Origin: Prauserella endophytica | Lineage (GTDB): Bacteria; Actinomycetota; Actinomycetes; Mycobacteriales; Pseudonocardiaceae | NCBI RefSeq assembly: GCF_005146945.1 | Contig: NZ_SWMS01000004.1 | Coordinates: forward strand, 326,628-390,627 | Direction of reading: 5' to 3' | Length of the DNA stretch: 64,000 nt | In this document: positions 18,310 to 27,033 of the stretch, piece by piece | How the letters are laid out: each line of letters opens with the position of its first letter | How positions within the stretch are numbered: the first letter of the stretch is position 1 | Translations under genes and position numbers: made by a program | Notes under the pieces: generated by a model | The model's input: only the letters and a program-made list of their open reading frames with translations | Database searches by the model: none | Told to the model about the DNA's origin: nothing

Positions 18310-19008
18310 TTGGCTGATCGGGAGAAGGGTGGCTTCTGGGTCGGGGCCGCCGCGGTGCTGTTCTACCCGCTGACCTGGATGGGCAAGAGCGTCTACCGGG
18401 GCACCGAGCGGATCCCGAAAGACGGGCCCGTGCTGCTCGTGATGAACCACGTCTCGCACCTCGACCCGGCCGTGGACGCGGTGTTCGTGCACCGCAACAA
18501 GCGCGTGCCCAGGTTCATGGCCAAGGACAGCCTCTTCCGGGTGCCGATCTTCGGCAAGATCCTCGCCGGCTCCGGCGGCATCCCCGTCACCAGGGGCAGC
18601 GCCACCGCGGGTGACAGCCTCAGGGCCGCGCACGAGACGCTGGCGAACGGCAAGCTGGTGCTCATCTATCCAGAGGGGACGATCACCAAGGACCCCGATG
18701 GCTGGCCGAAGCGGTCCTACACCGGCGTGGCCAGGCTCGCGCTCGAGAACGACGTGCCCGTGATCCCGGTCGCGCGGTGGGGCACCCAGAACATCTGGAA
18801 CGGTTACACGAAGAAGTTCCGGCCGTTGCCCCGCAAGACGGTGGTCCACTCCGTCGGCGAGCCGGTGGACCTCTCGAAGTACCGCGAGCAGGACCGCACC
18901 CCCGCCGTGCTGCGCGAGGTCACCGACCTGCTGATGGGCGAGGTGCTCTCGCTGCTCGCGGACATCCGCGGGGAGCAGCCGCCCGCGAAGCGGGAGGACA
19001 GTGCCTGA
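18310..19008 (+). CDS. 1-acyl-sn-glycerol-3-phosphate acyltransferase (PlsC-like)
   Basis: Acylates lysophosphatidate or a related glycerolipid at the membrane. The protein of about 232 residues has the acyltransferase signature [11 protein letters not shown] (the His and Asp of HX4D) and the downstream block YPEGTITKD, preceded by a hydrophobic segment ([15 protein letters not shown]). The start is uncertain: TTG 18310 has AGGAGG just 4 nt upstream, and upstream in-frame codons overlap cofC. It is followed immediately by gpsA, whose product makes sn-glycerol-3-phosphate, so the pair supplies phospholipid precursors. Confidence 0.87.
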   Translation: MADREKGGFWVGAAAVLFYPLTWMGKSVYRGTERIPKDGPVLLVMNHVSHLDPAVDAVFVHRNKRVPRFMAKDSLFRVPIFGKILAGSGGIPVTRGSATAGDSLRAAHETLANGKLVLIYPEGTITKDPDGWPKRSYTGVARLALENDVPVIPVARWGTQNIWNGYTKKFRPLPRKTVVHSVGEPVDLSKYREQDRTPAVLREVTDLLMGEVLSLLADIRGEQPPAKREDSA

Positions 19009-19009
19009 C

Positions 19010-20038
19010 ATGCCGGACATGACGGGCGTCACTGTGCAGTCGGTCACGGTGCTCGGCGCGGGTTCGTGGGGCACGACGTTCGCCAAGGTGCTCGCCGACG
19101 CCGGCCGTGACGTCACGATGTGGGCGCGGCGGGCCGAGGTCGCCGCCGAGATCCGCGACCAGCACACCAACAGCGGCTACCTGCCCGGCGTGACGCTGCC
19201 CCAGCGGCTCACCGCCACGTCCGACGCCGAGGAGGCGCTGTCCGGTGCCGAGGCCGTGGTGCTCGCCGTGCCGAGCCAGAGCCTGCGCGCGAACCTGACG
19301 GGCTGGCGCGGTCTCCTGCCGCGCGACGCGATCCTCGTGAGCCTCGCCAAGGGCGTCGAACTCGGCACCCTGAAACGGATGAGCGAGGTGATCAGCGAGA
19401 TCGCCGAGGTCCCCGCGAACGAGGTCGTGGTGGTCTCCGGTCCGAACCTGGCGCGCGAGATCGCGCAGCGGCAGCCCGCCGGCGCGGTGCTCGCGTGCGC
19501 CGACCACGACCGCGCGGTCGCGATCCAGCAGGCCAGCTTCAACGGTTACTTCCGCCCGTACACCAACACCGACGTGGTTGGCTGCGAGCTCGGCGGCGCC
19601 TGCAAGAACGTGATCGCTCTGAGCTGCGGCATGGCGGCCGGGCTCGGTTTCGGCGCCAACACGATGGCGACGCTCATCACCCGTGGTCTCGCGGAGACGG
19701 CGCGGCTCGGGGCGAAGCTCGGCGCCGACCCGCTGACGTTCGCGGGTCTTGCCGGGGTGGGCGACCTCGTGGCGACGTGCGCGTCGCCGTTGTCGCGCAA
19801 CCGCACCTTCGGCGAGCGCATCGGCAGGGGCGAGACGCCGCAGCAGGCGCAGGCCGCGGTGGGTGGCCAGGTGGCGGAGGGCGTGATGTCGTGCCAGTCG
19901 ATCCGCGAGCTCGCGCGCGGCGTCGGCGTGGACATGCCGATCACCGACGCGATGTACCGCGTGTGCCACGAGGGGATGGATCCCGCTCGCGTCGGTGCCG
20001 AGCTGCTCGGCCGCCAGCAGAAACACGAGTGGTCGTAA
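19010..20038 (+). CDS. gpsA: glycerol-3-phosphate dehydrogenase [NAD(P)+]
   Basis: Makes sn-glycerol-3-phosphate from dihydroxyacetone phosphate for lipid synthesis. The protein of about 342 residues has the Rossmann motif [19 protein letters not shown] and the catalytic-domain motifs [21 protein letters not shown] and [18 protein letters not shown], plus [12 protein letters not shown]. Starts at GTG 19001 (overlapping the acyltransferase stop), ATG 19010 or ATG 19019 are all possible; GGAGG at 18993-18997 does not decide between them. It is translationally linked to the upstream acyltransferase. Confidence 0.96.
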   Translation: MPDMTGVTVQSVTVLGAGSWGTTFAKVLADAGRDVTMWARRAEVAAEIRDQHTNSGYLPGVTLPQRLTATSDAEEALSGAEAVVLAVPSQSLRANLTGWRGLLPRDAILVSLAKGVELGTLKRMSEVISEIAEVPANEVVVVSGPNLAREIAQRQPAGAVLACADHDRAVAIQQASFNGYFRPYTNTDVVGCELGGACKNVIALSCGMAAGLGFGANTMATLITRGLAETARLGAKLGADPLTFAGLAGVGDLVATCASPLSRNRTFGERIGRGETPQQAQAAVGGQVAEGVMSCQSIRELARGVGVDMPITDAMYRVCHEGMDPARVGAELLGRQQKHEWS

Positions 20039-20098
20039 GGGCGCCCAATCGCTGGAACCCGTTTGACGCCTCGTCGCCGTGCTGGTTTGCTGTGCGGC

Positions 20099-20188
20099 AT
20101 GTCGACGTGGAGCGCACTCACGGCAGGGGGCCACACCGGTCTCCGCCATGCCCGCTGCGCGTCGTGTCCTTGCTGTTGTCGCCGGTGA
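20099..20188 (+). CDS. Cys-rich leader peptide ahead of cysteine dioxygenase
   Basis: A 29-codon ORF starting MSTWSALTAGG and ending R-C-A-S-C-P-C-C-C-R-R, with five of its last ten residues cysteine, including three in a row (Cys-25 to Cys-27). It lies 60 nt before a gene of cysteine catabolism. Short upstream ORFs with Cys runs that sense cysteine charging are known in mycobacteria; this has the same logic. TTGACG at 20063-20068 with a T-rich -10 region near 20086-20093 would give a leaderless start at the ATG. The stop codon lies in a small hairpin (GGTGA 20184-20188, TCACC 20194-20198). No intrinsic terminator is visible, so control would be translational or fold-based. Confidence 0.65.
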   Translation: MSTWSALTAGGHTGLRHARCASCPCCCRR

Positions 20189-20248
20189 CCGACTCACCAC
20201 GGATCCCCGACCTCAGTCAGCACTGTTCAGCAAGGACCTCATTTCCCC

Positions 20249-20734
20249 ATGTTCGCCGTTCCAGAGAACACGGTCGCTTCCATGCCTGCCGCAAACCCGC
20301 AGCTTCGCCACCCCGTCCGCACCGCGCTGGAGTACGCGGCCGACCGAGACCGCTGGCGCAACGTGCTGCGCTACGACCCGGACGAGCGTTTCGCCGCCCT
20401 GCTCGAGCGCGCCGCCGACGAGGAGATCTGGCTGCTGAGCTGGCTTCCCGGCCAGCAGACCGGGCTGCACGACCACGGTGAGTCGACGGGCGCGTTCACG
20501 GTTGTCAGCGGCACCCTCACCGAGACCGTCACGCGCAGGGCCCCCGACGGGCGCGTGCTGACCGAGGTGCACACGCCGTCGGCCGGCCAGTCGCGCGTGT
20601 TCGGCCCCGGCTACGTGCACGAGGTGCGCAACGAGGGCCCCGACCCCGCCGTGAGCGTGCACGTCTACCGCGCGGGCGGGCGCACGCTGCGCCCGCACCA
20701 CCTCGATCCGCTCACCGGACCGGTTCGCGACTGA
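20249..20734 (+). CDS. cysteine dioxygenase-type cupin
   Basis: A 161-residue protein of the type I cysteine dioxygenase family, which oxidises cysteine to cysteine sulfinate with non-haem iron. The cupin motif 1 is GLHDHGESTGAFTVVSGTLTE (two iron-ligand histidines, HxH), and the third histidine is in GYVHEV. ATG 20249 is used; ATG 20282 is an alternative and neither has a strong RBS, which fits control by the upstream Cys-rich leader ORF. The 3' end overlaps the convergent PNPOx-like gene by 23 bp. Thiol dioxygenases of other substrates (3-mercaptopropionate) cannot be excluded. Confidence 0.85.
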   Translation: MFAVPENTVASMPAANPQLRHPVRTALEYAADRDRWRNVLRYDPDERFAALLERAADEEIWLLSWLPGQQTGLHDHGESTGAFTVVSGTLTETVTRRAPDGRVLTEVHTPSAGQSRVFGPGYVHEVRNEGPDPAVSVHVYRAGGRTLRPHHLDPLTGPVRD

Positions 20735-21392
20735 CTGCGGGCTCGCGCTCGGCCACGTGCGCCGGGATCGGCGTCCCCTCCGGCACGTAGCTCGCCGGTG
20801 CCGGGGCACCGAACGTCGTGTGGATCGGCAGCACGCCCGCCCACGCGGTGCCGTGCTCCAGATCCTCCGGTTCGTCGATGGGCTCTCCGGAGCGGATTTT
20901 CACCGACGCCTCGGCCAGGTCGAGCGCCAGCACGCTGACCGAGGCCATTTCCTTCGCGTTGGGCTCGCGCGCGTGCTCCCACGAGCCCGGAGCGAGGTGG
21001 TCGCTGACAACGCGCAGGCCGTGCAGCTTCTCGGCGGCCCCGGTGACGGGGCGCGCGCGGCCGTGGATCACGGCGCTGCGGTAGTTCATCGAGTGGTTGT
21101 TCAGCGAGCGCGCGTAGACGATCCCGTCCAGAATCGTCACCGTCACGCAGACGTCGACACGGTTCGCCGCCGCTCGGAGGTTCCCCGAACCCGTCGAGCC
21201 GTGAAAATAGAGCGTGTCGCCGTCTCTGCCGTAGCCGGTGGGCAGGACCACGGGAGAGCCGTGCAGGACGAGTCCGACGTGGCAGACGAGCGCCTCGTCG
21301 AGCACGCCGTGGAGGGCGGCGCGATCCCGCGCCGCCCGGTCCTTCTTGCGGGTGAGTGTGCTGCGCGTGGTGGGCGACAGTGGTACGGACAT
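20712..21392 (-). CDS. pyridoxamine 5'-phosphate oxidase-family flavoprotein
   Basis: A 226-residue FMN-binding split-barrel protein. Family members bind flavin or F420 and act as oxidases or reductases. Visible features are the LPTGYGRDGDTLYFHGSTGSGNL strand-loop pattern (GS-G phosphate contacts), VCVTVTILDGIVYARS and NYRSAVIHGRARPV. The strand pattern is the 'PNPOx-like' (NimA-related) group rather than true PdxH. It is divergent from a MocR-type regulator with a palindrome between them, a common regulator-target arrangement, suggesting vitamin B6-linked control. Start ATG 21392. It overlaps the convergent cysteine dioxygenase gene at its 3' end. Confidence 0.8.
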   Translation of the reverse strand: MSVPLSPTTRSTLTRKKDRAARDRAALHGVLDEALVCHVGLVLHGSPVVLPTGYGRDGDTLYFHGSTGSGNLRAAANRVDVCVTVTILDGIVYARSLNNHSMNYRSAVIHGRARPVTGAAEKLHGLRVVSDHLAPGSWEHAREPNAKEMASVSVLALDLAEASVKIRSGEPIDEPEDLEHGTAWAGVLPIHTTFGAPAPASYVPEGTPIPAHVAEREPAVSREPVR

Positions 21393-21413
21393 GCGACGAG
21401 CCTGTCAGGCCCA

Positions 21414-21434
21414 GTGGCATTATCAGATAGCCAC
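21414..21434. promoter_or_regulatory. candidate MocR operator between divergent genes
   Basis: Inverted repeat GTGGC (21414-21418) and GCCAC (21430-21434) enclosing an AT-rich palindrome TATCAGATA (21421-21429). It sits in the 67-bp gap between the PNPOx-like gene and the MocR regulator and probably covers both promoters. Confidence 0.45.
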
Positions 21435-21459
21435 AAGTGCGGAAAAATGGGAGGCCACT

Positions 21460-22842
21460 TTGACTCGGGGTGACACCGCGTTGCCGGTCAGACTCGATCG
21501 GGACTCCACAGTACCGCTCGCCGTGCAGCTGGCCGACGCGCTGCGCGAGTCGGCGGCGACAGGGCACCTGCGCGGCGGCGACCGCCTGCCCTCCACCCGC
21601 GCGCTGGCCGACCGGCTCGGTGTGAGCAGGACCGTCACGTCGGCCGCGTACGAACAGCTGCACGCCGAAGGCTGGATCCTGGGCAGGCACGGCTCCGGCA
21701 CCTACGTCACCACGTCGCCGCCGGCCGCCCGGCCGGAGCGCAGGGGCTTCGTCACCAACGACGAGGCGCCGAGCGACCTGCTGATGCTCACCCCCGGGGT
21801 GCCGTGGGCGGACGGGCTCGACCGGGCCGCGTGGCGAAGAGCCTGGCGGGCAGCGGCCGACACGCCGCCCGCGACCTACCTCTACCGCTCCGGCCTCTCC
21901 GACTACCGCGCCGCCGTCGCCGAGCACCTGCTGCGGCACCGGGGACTCGACGCGGGCACCGACTCCGTGCTCGCGACCGGCGGCACCACGTCCGCCGTGG
22001 TGGAGCTGGCGAGCGCCGTGCTGCGGCCCGGCGACCTCGTCGCCGTGGAGGAACCGGGATATCAGCGGGCCGTCCAGGCGTTCCGCCGCGCGGGCATGCG
22101 CGTGGTGCCTGTGCCGATCGACGCCGAGGGCCTGCGCCCGGACGTCCTGCCAAGCGGGGTCCGCGCCGTCTACTGCTCGCCGGCGCACCAGTACCCCATG
22201 GGCTGCCGGATGAGCGCGGCCCGGCGGGTGGAGCTGGTGGAGCGGGCGCGGGCGGAGAACTTCCTCGTCGTCGAGGACGACTACGACGGTGAGCTTCGTT
22301 ACGACGTGGCGCCGCTGCCGCTGCTCGCGTCGCTCGCCCCCGACGTGGTGGTGCACCTCGGCACCACGAGCAAGATCCTCACGCCCACGCTCGGCGCGGG
22401 CTGGATGGTGGCCCCGCCCTCGGTGACCACCACGATTCTCGACTACCGCGAGCTGACCGGTACCCGGCCCTCGCCCGCGGGTCAGCGCGTGGTGGTGGAG
22501 CTGGCCCGGCACGGCGACCTCGGCAGGCACCTGCGCAGGCTCCGCCGCGAACTGTCGGAACGAAGGTCCATGCTGGTCGGGGCACTGAAGAAGGCGGGCG
22601 TTCCGGTACTCGGCGACGACGCGGGCGCGCACCTGGTGGTGCCGTTGGCCACACCCGAGGACGAGCGCGAGCGGCTCGCGTCCGGCAAGCGGCGCGGGCT
22701 GCTGCTCGACGGCCTCGGCAGGCACTTCGCCCGCACCCCCACGGCGTTCGGGGTCGCGGTGGGCTACGCGGGCTGTTCCAGGGAGGCGCTGCGCGAGTCG
22801 CTGTGGGTGCTCGTCGACCTGTTACGGCCGAGGCCCCGGTAG
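21460..22842 (+). CDS. MocR-family (GntR/aminotransferase fusion) regulator, PdxR-like
   Basis: A 460-residue transcription factor with an N-terminal GntR winged helix (residues about 8-75: TVPLAVQLADALRESA, PSTRALADRLGVSRTV) and a C-terminal fold-type I aminotransferase domain that binds pyridoxal phosphate (Lys in GTTSKILTPTLGAGW; aspartate in VVEDDYDGELRYD). Members such as PdxR sense PLP and control B6 genes. TTG 21460 is chosen because GGGAGG at 21449-21454 is correctly spaced; longer frames run into the divergent gene. The divergent PNPOx-like gene is the likely target. ddl follows after 11 bp. Confidence 0.88.
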   Translation: MTRGDTALPVRLDRDSTVPLAVQLADALRESAATGHLRGGDRLPSTRALADRLGVSRTVTSAAYEQLHAEGWILGRHGSGTYVTTSPPAARPERRGFVTNDEAPSDLLMLTPGVPWADGLDRAAWRRAWRAAADTPPATYLYRSGLSDYRAAVAEHLLRHRGLDAGTDSVLATGGTTSAVVELASAVLRPGDLVAVEEPGYQRAVQAFRRAGMRVVPVPIDAEGLRPDVLPSGVRAVYCSPAHQYPMGCRMSAARRVELVERARAENFLVVEDDYDGELRYDVAPLPLLASLAPDVVVHLGTTSKILTPTLGAGWMVAPPSVTTTILDYRELTGTRPSPAGQRVVVELARHGDLGRHLRRLRRELSERRSMLVGALKKAGVPVLGDDAGAHLVVPLATPEDERERLASGKRRGLLLDGLGRHFARTPTAFGVAVGYAGCSREALRESLWVLVDLLRPRPR

Positions 22843-22853
22843 GGTGACCGGCC

Positions 22854-23951
22854 ATGAGTAGCCGCAAGACGCGCGTGGCCGTCGTGTTCGGGGGCCGCAG
22901 CACCGAGCACACCATCTCCTGTGTGTCGGCAGGCAGCGTGCTGGCGAATCTCGATCCCGACCGGTTCGAGATCGTCCCCATCGGCATCACCAAGGCCGGT
23001 GGCTGGGTGCTGGGCACGAACGACCCGGGGGCGCTGGCGATCCGGGGGCACGAGCTGCCGACCGTCGACGACGGCAGGGCGCTCGTGCTGGCGGGCGACC
23101 CCACCAGCAAGAGCGTGGTGAGCCTCGAGCCCGGCCAGGAGAGCGAGGTGCTGAGCGGGGTCGACGTCGTGTTCCCCGTGCTGCACGGCGCCTTCGGCGA
23201 GGACGGGACCATCCAGGGGCTGCTCGAGCTCGCCGACATCCCGTACGTGGGAGCCGGCGTGTTCGCGAGCGCCGCCGCGATGGACAAGGAGTACGCCAAG
23301 AAGCTGCTCGCCGCGGAGGGGCTGCCGGTCGGGCGCTACGCGACCGTCCGCCGTGGACAGTCGACTCTGGACGACGCCGACCGGGAACGGCTGGGACTGC
23401 CCGTGTTCGTCAAGCCGGCGAGGGCCGGATCGTCGATCGGCATCAGCAAGGTCACCGACTGGGCCGAGCTGGACGAGGCCATCGCGCTGGCGAGGCGGAC
23501 CGACCCCAAGGTGCTCGTCGAGGCCGCCGTGGTGGGCCGGGAGGTCGAGTGCGGCGTGCTGGAGTTCCCCGACGGGCGCGTCGAGGCGTCGCTGCCGGCC
23601 GAGATCAGGGTGCTCGCCGAGGGCGACGACGCCTGGTACGACTTCGAGACCAAGTACCTCGGTGAGGCCGCCGAGCTGGACATCCCGGCCAAGCTCGACG
23701 ACTCGGTGACCGAGCGGCTGCGCGCGTGCGCGGTGCGTGCCTTCGATGCGCTGGACTGCCAGGGCCTCGCCCGGGTGGACTTCTTCGTCGGCGAGAACGG
23801 CGAGCTGACCATCAACGAGGTCAACACGATGCCAGGCTTCACCTCGACGTCGGCGTACCCGAAGATGTGGGCCGTCACCGGAGTGGACTACCCGACGCTG
23901 CTGGCGACCCTGGTCGAGACCGCCCTGTCCCGGGGCACCGGCCTGCGCTGA
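22854..23951 (+). CDS. ddl: D-alanine--D-alanine ligase
   Basis: ATP-dependent formation of the D-Ala-D-Ala dipeptide of peptidoglycan. The 365-residue ATP-grasp enzyme has the N-terminal [32 protein letters not shown], the Mg-binding end [19 protein letters not shown], and the [11 protein letters not shown] loop. The residues are those of a D-Ala ligase rather than a D-Ala-D-Lac ligase: the omega-loop region after LDIPAKL carries no obvious VanA-type change, although this is only a visual call. Start ATG 22854. A family A repeat separates it from the convergent DUF3515 gene. Confidence 0.96.
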   Translation: MSSRKTRVAVVFGGRSTEHTISCVSAGSVLANLDPDRFEIVPIGITKAGGWVLGTNDPGALAIRGHELPTVDDGRALVLAGDPTSKSVVSLEPGQESEVLSGVDVVFPVLHGAFGEDGTIQGLLELADIPYVGAGVFASAAAMDKEYAKKLLAAEGLPVGRYATVRRGQSTLDDADRERLGLPVFVKPARAGSSIGISKVTDWAELDEAIALARRTDPKVLVEAAVVGREVECGVLEFPDGRVEASLPAEIRVLAEGDDAWYDFETKYLGEAAELDIPAKLDDSVTERLRACAVRAFDALDCQGLARVDFFVGENGELTINEVNTMPGFTSTSAYPKMWAVTGVDYPTLLATLVETALSRGTGLR

Positions 23952-23975
23952 CCCCTTCGCAAGGCTGCCCTTCTG

Positions 23976-24026
23976 CAGTGAAGGCCACCTTCACTGCGTT
24001 CAACGCAGTGAAGGTGGCCTTCACTG
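23976..24026. repeat. family A palindromic element, copy 2
   Basis: A perfect copy: 23-bp arm 23976-23998 (starts CAGTGAAGGCCACC), TTCAA spacer, and an exact reverse-complement arm 24004-24026. It fills the gap between the convergent ddl and DUF3515 genes. Confidence 0.95.
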
Positions 24027-24043
24027 CGGTTGGGGCACTGCGG

Positions 24044-24577
24044 TCAGCCGGTGGCGGGCAGGGAATCGCGGATGGTGTCCGAGACCTGTTGCAGCGGGCC
24101 GGTTCCCGAGCCCGCCGGGACGGTGAGCGCCAGGTAGACGGGGCGGTCGACGACATACCACGTCGCTGCCCCCTCGCCGGGCACCTCCAGCCAGCGCACA
24201 CCGTTGATCTGCCGCAGGTACGACGTGGGGGTCAGCTCTGGCGGGCGTTCGAGCCCGCACCGCAGCACCACGGGGTTGTCGGTGCCCCACGCGACCGTGG
24301 CCGGGGGAGCCGGCTGCGCCAGCTCCCGCCGCGCCAGCGTCTCACCGGAGGATTCCAGCTCGCCGGGTGCGGCCTCGATCACCTTCGCGCACTCGGGGCT
24401 GCCGGACTTCGGCGCGGGGATCGACACGAGCGGCAGCGGACCGGTCTCGGTGCCCTCGTCGTCGCCGGACGACAGCACCCCCAGCACCGCCACCGCGACG
24501 GCGAGCGCGGCCGCCAGCACCGCGGCGGCGACGATGAGCATCCGGGGAGGCGCACCTGTCTCGGTCACGCTCCCCAC
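24044..24577 (-). CDS. DUF3515 family membrane-anchored protein
   Basis: A 177-residue protein with one N-terminal transmembrane or signal segment (PRMLIVAAAVLAAALAVAVAVLG) and an extracytoplasmic domain with two cysteines (SPECAKVIEAAP, VLRCGLERP), probably disulfide-bonded, plus WLEVPGEGAATWYVVDRPVYLAL. This matches actinobacterial DUF3515, which in mycobacteria also lies between ddl and thiL. Function unknown. GTG 24577 is used; GTG 24568 is an alternative. It is probably co-transcribed with the Lrp-domain gene 12 bp upstream. Confidence 0.8.
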   Translation of the reverse strand: MGSVTETGAPPRMLIVAAAVLAAALAVAVAVLGVLSSGDDEGTETGPLPLVSIPAPKSGSPECAKVIEAAPGELESSGETLARRELAQPAPPATVAWGTDNPVVLRCGLERPPELTPTSYLRQINGVRWLEVPGEGAATWYVVDRPVYLALTVPAGSGTGPLQQVSDTIRDSLPATG

Positions 24578-24589
24578 TACAGCACAGCC

Positions 24590-24823
24590 CTACAGGTGCA
24601 CCACGGGACAGGTCAGCGTGCGCGTGATGCCCTCCACGTTCTGCACCTTCGCGACCACGAGCTGCCCCAGCTGGTCGACGTTGTCGGCCTCGGCGCGCAC
24701 GATGACGTCGTAGGGGCCGGTGACATCCTCCGAGCTGGTGACACCGGGGATGCCGGCGATCTCGGCCGCGACGGAGGCTGCCTTGCCGACCTCGGTCTGG
24801 ATGAGGATGTATGCGTGGACCAC
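24590..24823 (-). CDS. stand-alone Lrp/AsnC ligand-binding (RAM) domain protein
   Basis: A 77-residue protein consisting only of the alpha-beta sandwich effector domain of Lrp/AsnC regulators (VVHAYILIQTEVGK, AEIAGIPGVTSSEDVTGPYDV, NVEGITRTLTCPVV). It has no DNA-binding domain. Such small proteins are widely conserved in actinobacteria beside DUF3515 and thiL, and may sense amino acids or modulate full-length Lrp proteins. GTG 24823 follows GGGG about 8 nt upstream; a longer frame from 24910, which would add a CPACG motif, is judged non-coding. Confidence 0.82.
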   Translation of the reverse strand: MVHAYILIQTEVGKAASVAAEIAGIPGVTSSEDVTGPYDVIVRAEADNVDQLGQLVVAKVQNVEGITRTLTCPVVHL

Positions 24824-24942
24824 GGCGCGCCCCTTCGTCTGGATGGGTTCGTCAAGCTCAAGATAGGAACGTTGAAGCAACGTACCGCAGGCGGGGCAAC
24901 GATCGGACATCCGATGAGTCTCGGGTTACACCGGAGGTGTCA

Positions 24943-25929
24943 GTGGAGGACAGACCCACGCCGGACAGTGCCGCCGAGGGCACTGCCGACACGGTGGCGG
25001 CGATCGGCGAGTTCGGCCTGATCCGCGCCGTCACCGCGAACCGCACGCAGCCGTCGACGACGCTGCTCGGCCCCGGCGACGACGCCGCCGTCGTCGCCGC
25101 GCCCGACGGCAGGGTGGTGGTGTCGACGGATGTGCTGGTGCACGGCGTGCACTTCCGGCTGGACTGGTCCACTCCGGAGCAGGTCGGGCACAAGGCGATC
25201 GCGGTGAACCTCGCCGACATCGCGGCGATGGGCGCGGTGCCCACCTCCGTCGTGGTCGGGATCGCGTGCCCCGCCGACGAGAAGACGGCGACCGTCACGC
25301 AGCTGTTCGACGGGATGGCCGCGGAGGCGGGCCGCGCGCGGGTCGGCCTCGTCGGCGGCGACATGGTGCGCTCCGACCAGCTCGTGATCAGCGTCACCGC
25401 CCTGGGCGACCTCGGTGGGAGGCCACCGGTGACGCGCTCCGGTGCCCGGCCCGGCGACATCGTGGCGGTGTGCGGGCGGCTCGGCTGGGCCGCCGCCGGA
25501 CTCGCCGTGCTTGGCCGGGGTTTCCGTTCGCCGGTCGGCGTGGTCAACGCCCAGCGTTTCCCCGAGCCGCCCTATGCCGCGGGACCGGCGGCCGCGCTCG
25601 CCGGGGCCACCGCCATGATCGACGTCTCCGACGGCCTCCTCGCCGACCTCGGCCACCTCGCCCAGCAGTCGAACGTCGGCATCGACGTGCACACCGACCG
25701 GCTCGACGTCGACCGGAAGCTCACCGACGTGGGCACCGCGCTCGGCGCCGACCCGCTGCACTGGGTGCTCACCGGCGGCGAGGACCACGCGCTCGCCGCG
25801 ACGTTCCCCTCGTTCACCGACCTGCCGGAGGGCTGGGTCCGCATCGGCACCGTGCTGCTGCCCGACACCGGCATCACCGTGGACGGCAAGCCCTACGAGC
25901 ACGAAAGCGGTTGGGAGCACTGGCGCTGA
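24943..25929 (+). CDS. thiL: thiamine-monophosphate kinase
   Basis: Phosphorylates thiamine monophosphate to thiamine pyrophosphate. The 328-residue AIR synthase-fold enzyme has GEFGLIRAVT at the N-terminus, the Mg/ATP aspartates in LLGPGDDAAVV and VSTDVLVHGVHFRLDW, NLADIAAMGA and VGGDMVRSDQ. GTG 24943 follows GGAGG at 24933-24937. No TPP riboswitch is visible upstream. It is divergent from the Lrp-domain gene and followed closely by an acetyltransferase gene. Confidence 0.95.
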   Translation: MEDRPTPDSAAEGTADTVAAIGEFGLIRAVTANRTQPSTTLLGPGDDAAVVAAPDGRVVVSTDVLVHGVHFRLDWSTPEQVGHKAIAVNLADIAAMGAVPTSVVVGIACPADEKTATVTQLFDGMAAEAGRARVGLVGGDMVRSDQLVISVTALGDLGGRPPVTRSGARPGDIVAVCGRLGWAAAGLAVLGRGFRSPVGVVNAQRFPEPPYAAGPAAALAGATAMIDVSDGLLADLGHLAQQSNVGIDVHTDRLDVDRKLTDVGTALGADPLHWVLTGGEDHALAATFPSFTDLPEGWVRIGTVLLPDTGITVDGKPYEHESGWEHWR

Positions 25930-25938
25930 TCCGGTTTC

Positions 25939-26427
25939 ATGGGCGGGGTGGAGATACGAGTAGTCCCGTTCGACCACCCGGACGCGGTGAAGCTGATCGA
26001 CCTGGTGCAGCAGGAGTACGTGACGCGCTATGGCGATCCCGACGTGACGCCCGTGGACCCGGCGCAGTTCTCGCCGCCGCACGGGATCTTCCTGGTCGGC
26101 TACCGCGACGGCGTGCCCGTCGCGTGCGGTGGCTGGCGCGCGCACGACGGTCCCGTGCCCACGTTCCGGCCCGGTGACGCCGAGCTCAAGCGGATGTTCG
26201 TCGTCGATACCGAGCGCGGCAACGGCTTCGCGCGGGCGATGCTCGCGCAGCTGGAACGCACCGCGCTCGCCGCGGGCCGCAGGCGGGCGGTGCTGGAGAC
26301 CGGCACCGAACAGCCGGAGGCGATCGCGTTGTACCGTTCGTCGGGCTACACCGACATCCCCGGTTTCGGCGTCTACAAGGACGAGCCGGAGAGCGTGTAC
26401 CTGGCGAAGGAACTGAAGGAGAGCTAG
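25939..26427 (+). CDS. GNAT-family N-acetyltransferase
   Basis: A 162-residue acetyl-CoA-dependent acyltransferase. The acetyl-CoA-binding motif A region reads LKRMFVVDTERGNGFARAMLAQLE, followed by a conserved RRAVLETGTEQPEAIALYRSSGY strand-helix. It lies 9 bp after thiL and 8 bp before the gamma-carbonic anhydrase-like gene, so the three are probably one operon. ATG 25939 is used; GTG 25948 is possible. The substrate is unknown. Confidence 0.85.
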   Translation: MGGVEIRVVPFDHPDAVKLIDLVQQEYVTRYGDPDVTPVDPAQFSPPHGIFLVGYRDGVPVACGGWRAHDGPVPTFRPGDAELKRMFVVDTERGNGFARAMLAQLERTALAAGRRRAVLETGTEQPEAIALYRSSGYTDIPGFGVYKDEPESVYLAKELKES

Positions 26428-26435
26428 CGCATCCC

Positions 26436-26957
26436 ATGGCGATCTACGCACTCGGCGAGCTGGAGCCAACCATTCACCCCGACGCGTACGTGCACCCCGA
26501 CGCCACCGTGATCGGGGACGTCCGCATCGGCGCGCACGCCTCGGTGTGGCCGCAGACCGTGTTGCGTGGCGACAACGGCTACATCGAGCTCGGGGAGCGC
26601 TCCAACATCCAGGACGGCTGCGTGGTGCACTGCACGCGCAGGGACCCCACGATCCTGGGCGCCGACTCCGCGATCGGGCACTCGGTGCACGTCGAGGGTG
26701 CGCGCATCGGCACGGGCTGCCTCATCGCGTCCGGGTCGGTGGTGCTCAACGGCACGGTGCTCGAGGACGGCGCGATGGTCGGAGCCGGGGCGGTGCTCTC
26801 CTACAACTCGCGCGTCCCGTCCGGGCACATCGCGCTCGGCGTCCCGGCGAAGACGCGGCCCAACACGTCGTTCGGCCCGGAGAAGATCGCGGGCGTGGTC
26901 AACAGCTACGTGGAGCGGGCCAAGCGTTTTCGCGCCGAGCTCAAGCGCTTGGATTGA
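26436..26957 (+). CDS. gamma-class carbonic anhydrase-like hexapeptide protein
   Basis: A 173-residue left-handed beta-helix protein with about seven hexapeptide turns ([20 protein letters not shown] and onward). Candidate zinc histidines appear in DGCVVHCT and [11 protein letters not shown], the pattern of the YrdA/PaaY/gamma-carbonic anhydrase group. Members are trimers; some hydrate CO2, others are thioesterases or have no known activity. ATG 26436 has GGAGAG 12 nt upstream. It forms a likely operon with thiL and the GNAT gene. Confidence 0.87.
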   Translation: MAIYALGELEPTIHPDAYVHPDATVIGDVRIGAHASVWPQTVLRGDNGYIELGERSNIQDGCVVHCTRRDPTILGADSAIGHSVHVEGARIGTGCLIASGSVVLNGTVLEDGAMVGAGAVLSYNSRVPSGHIALGVPAKTRPNTSFGPEKIAGVVNSYVERAKRFRAELKRLD

Positions 26958-27033
26958 CACAGCGGCGCGGAGCGCCTCCGTAAAACGGGTGGGGCGGGTG
27001 ACGGGTGGGCTGAGCCCGCTAGGGTTGCGTGCC

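Noticed and set aside
23976..24026. Short peptides of the [14 protein letters not shown] type encoded at several places
   Set aside because: They are translations of the family A palindrome in different frames, not genes.
24824..24910. N-terminal extension of the Lrp-domain protein containing CPACG
   Set aside because: The family starts at VVHAYIL; the extension lacks an RBS and probably contains promoter DNA for the divergent thiL side.
24824..24942. TPP riboswitch ahead of thiL
   Set aside because: No conserved THI-box sequence is visible in this short gap.
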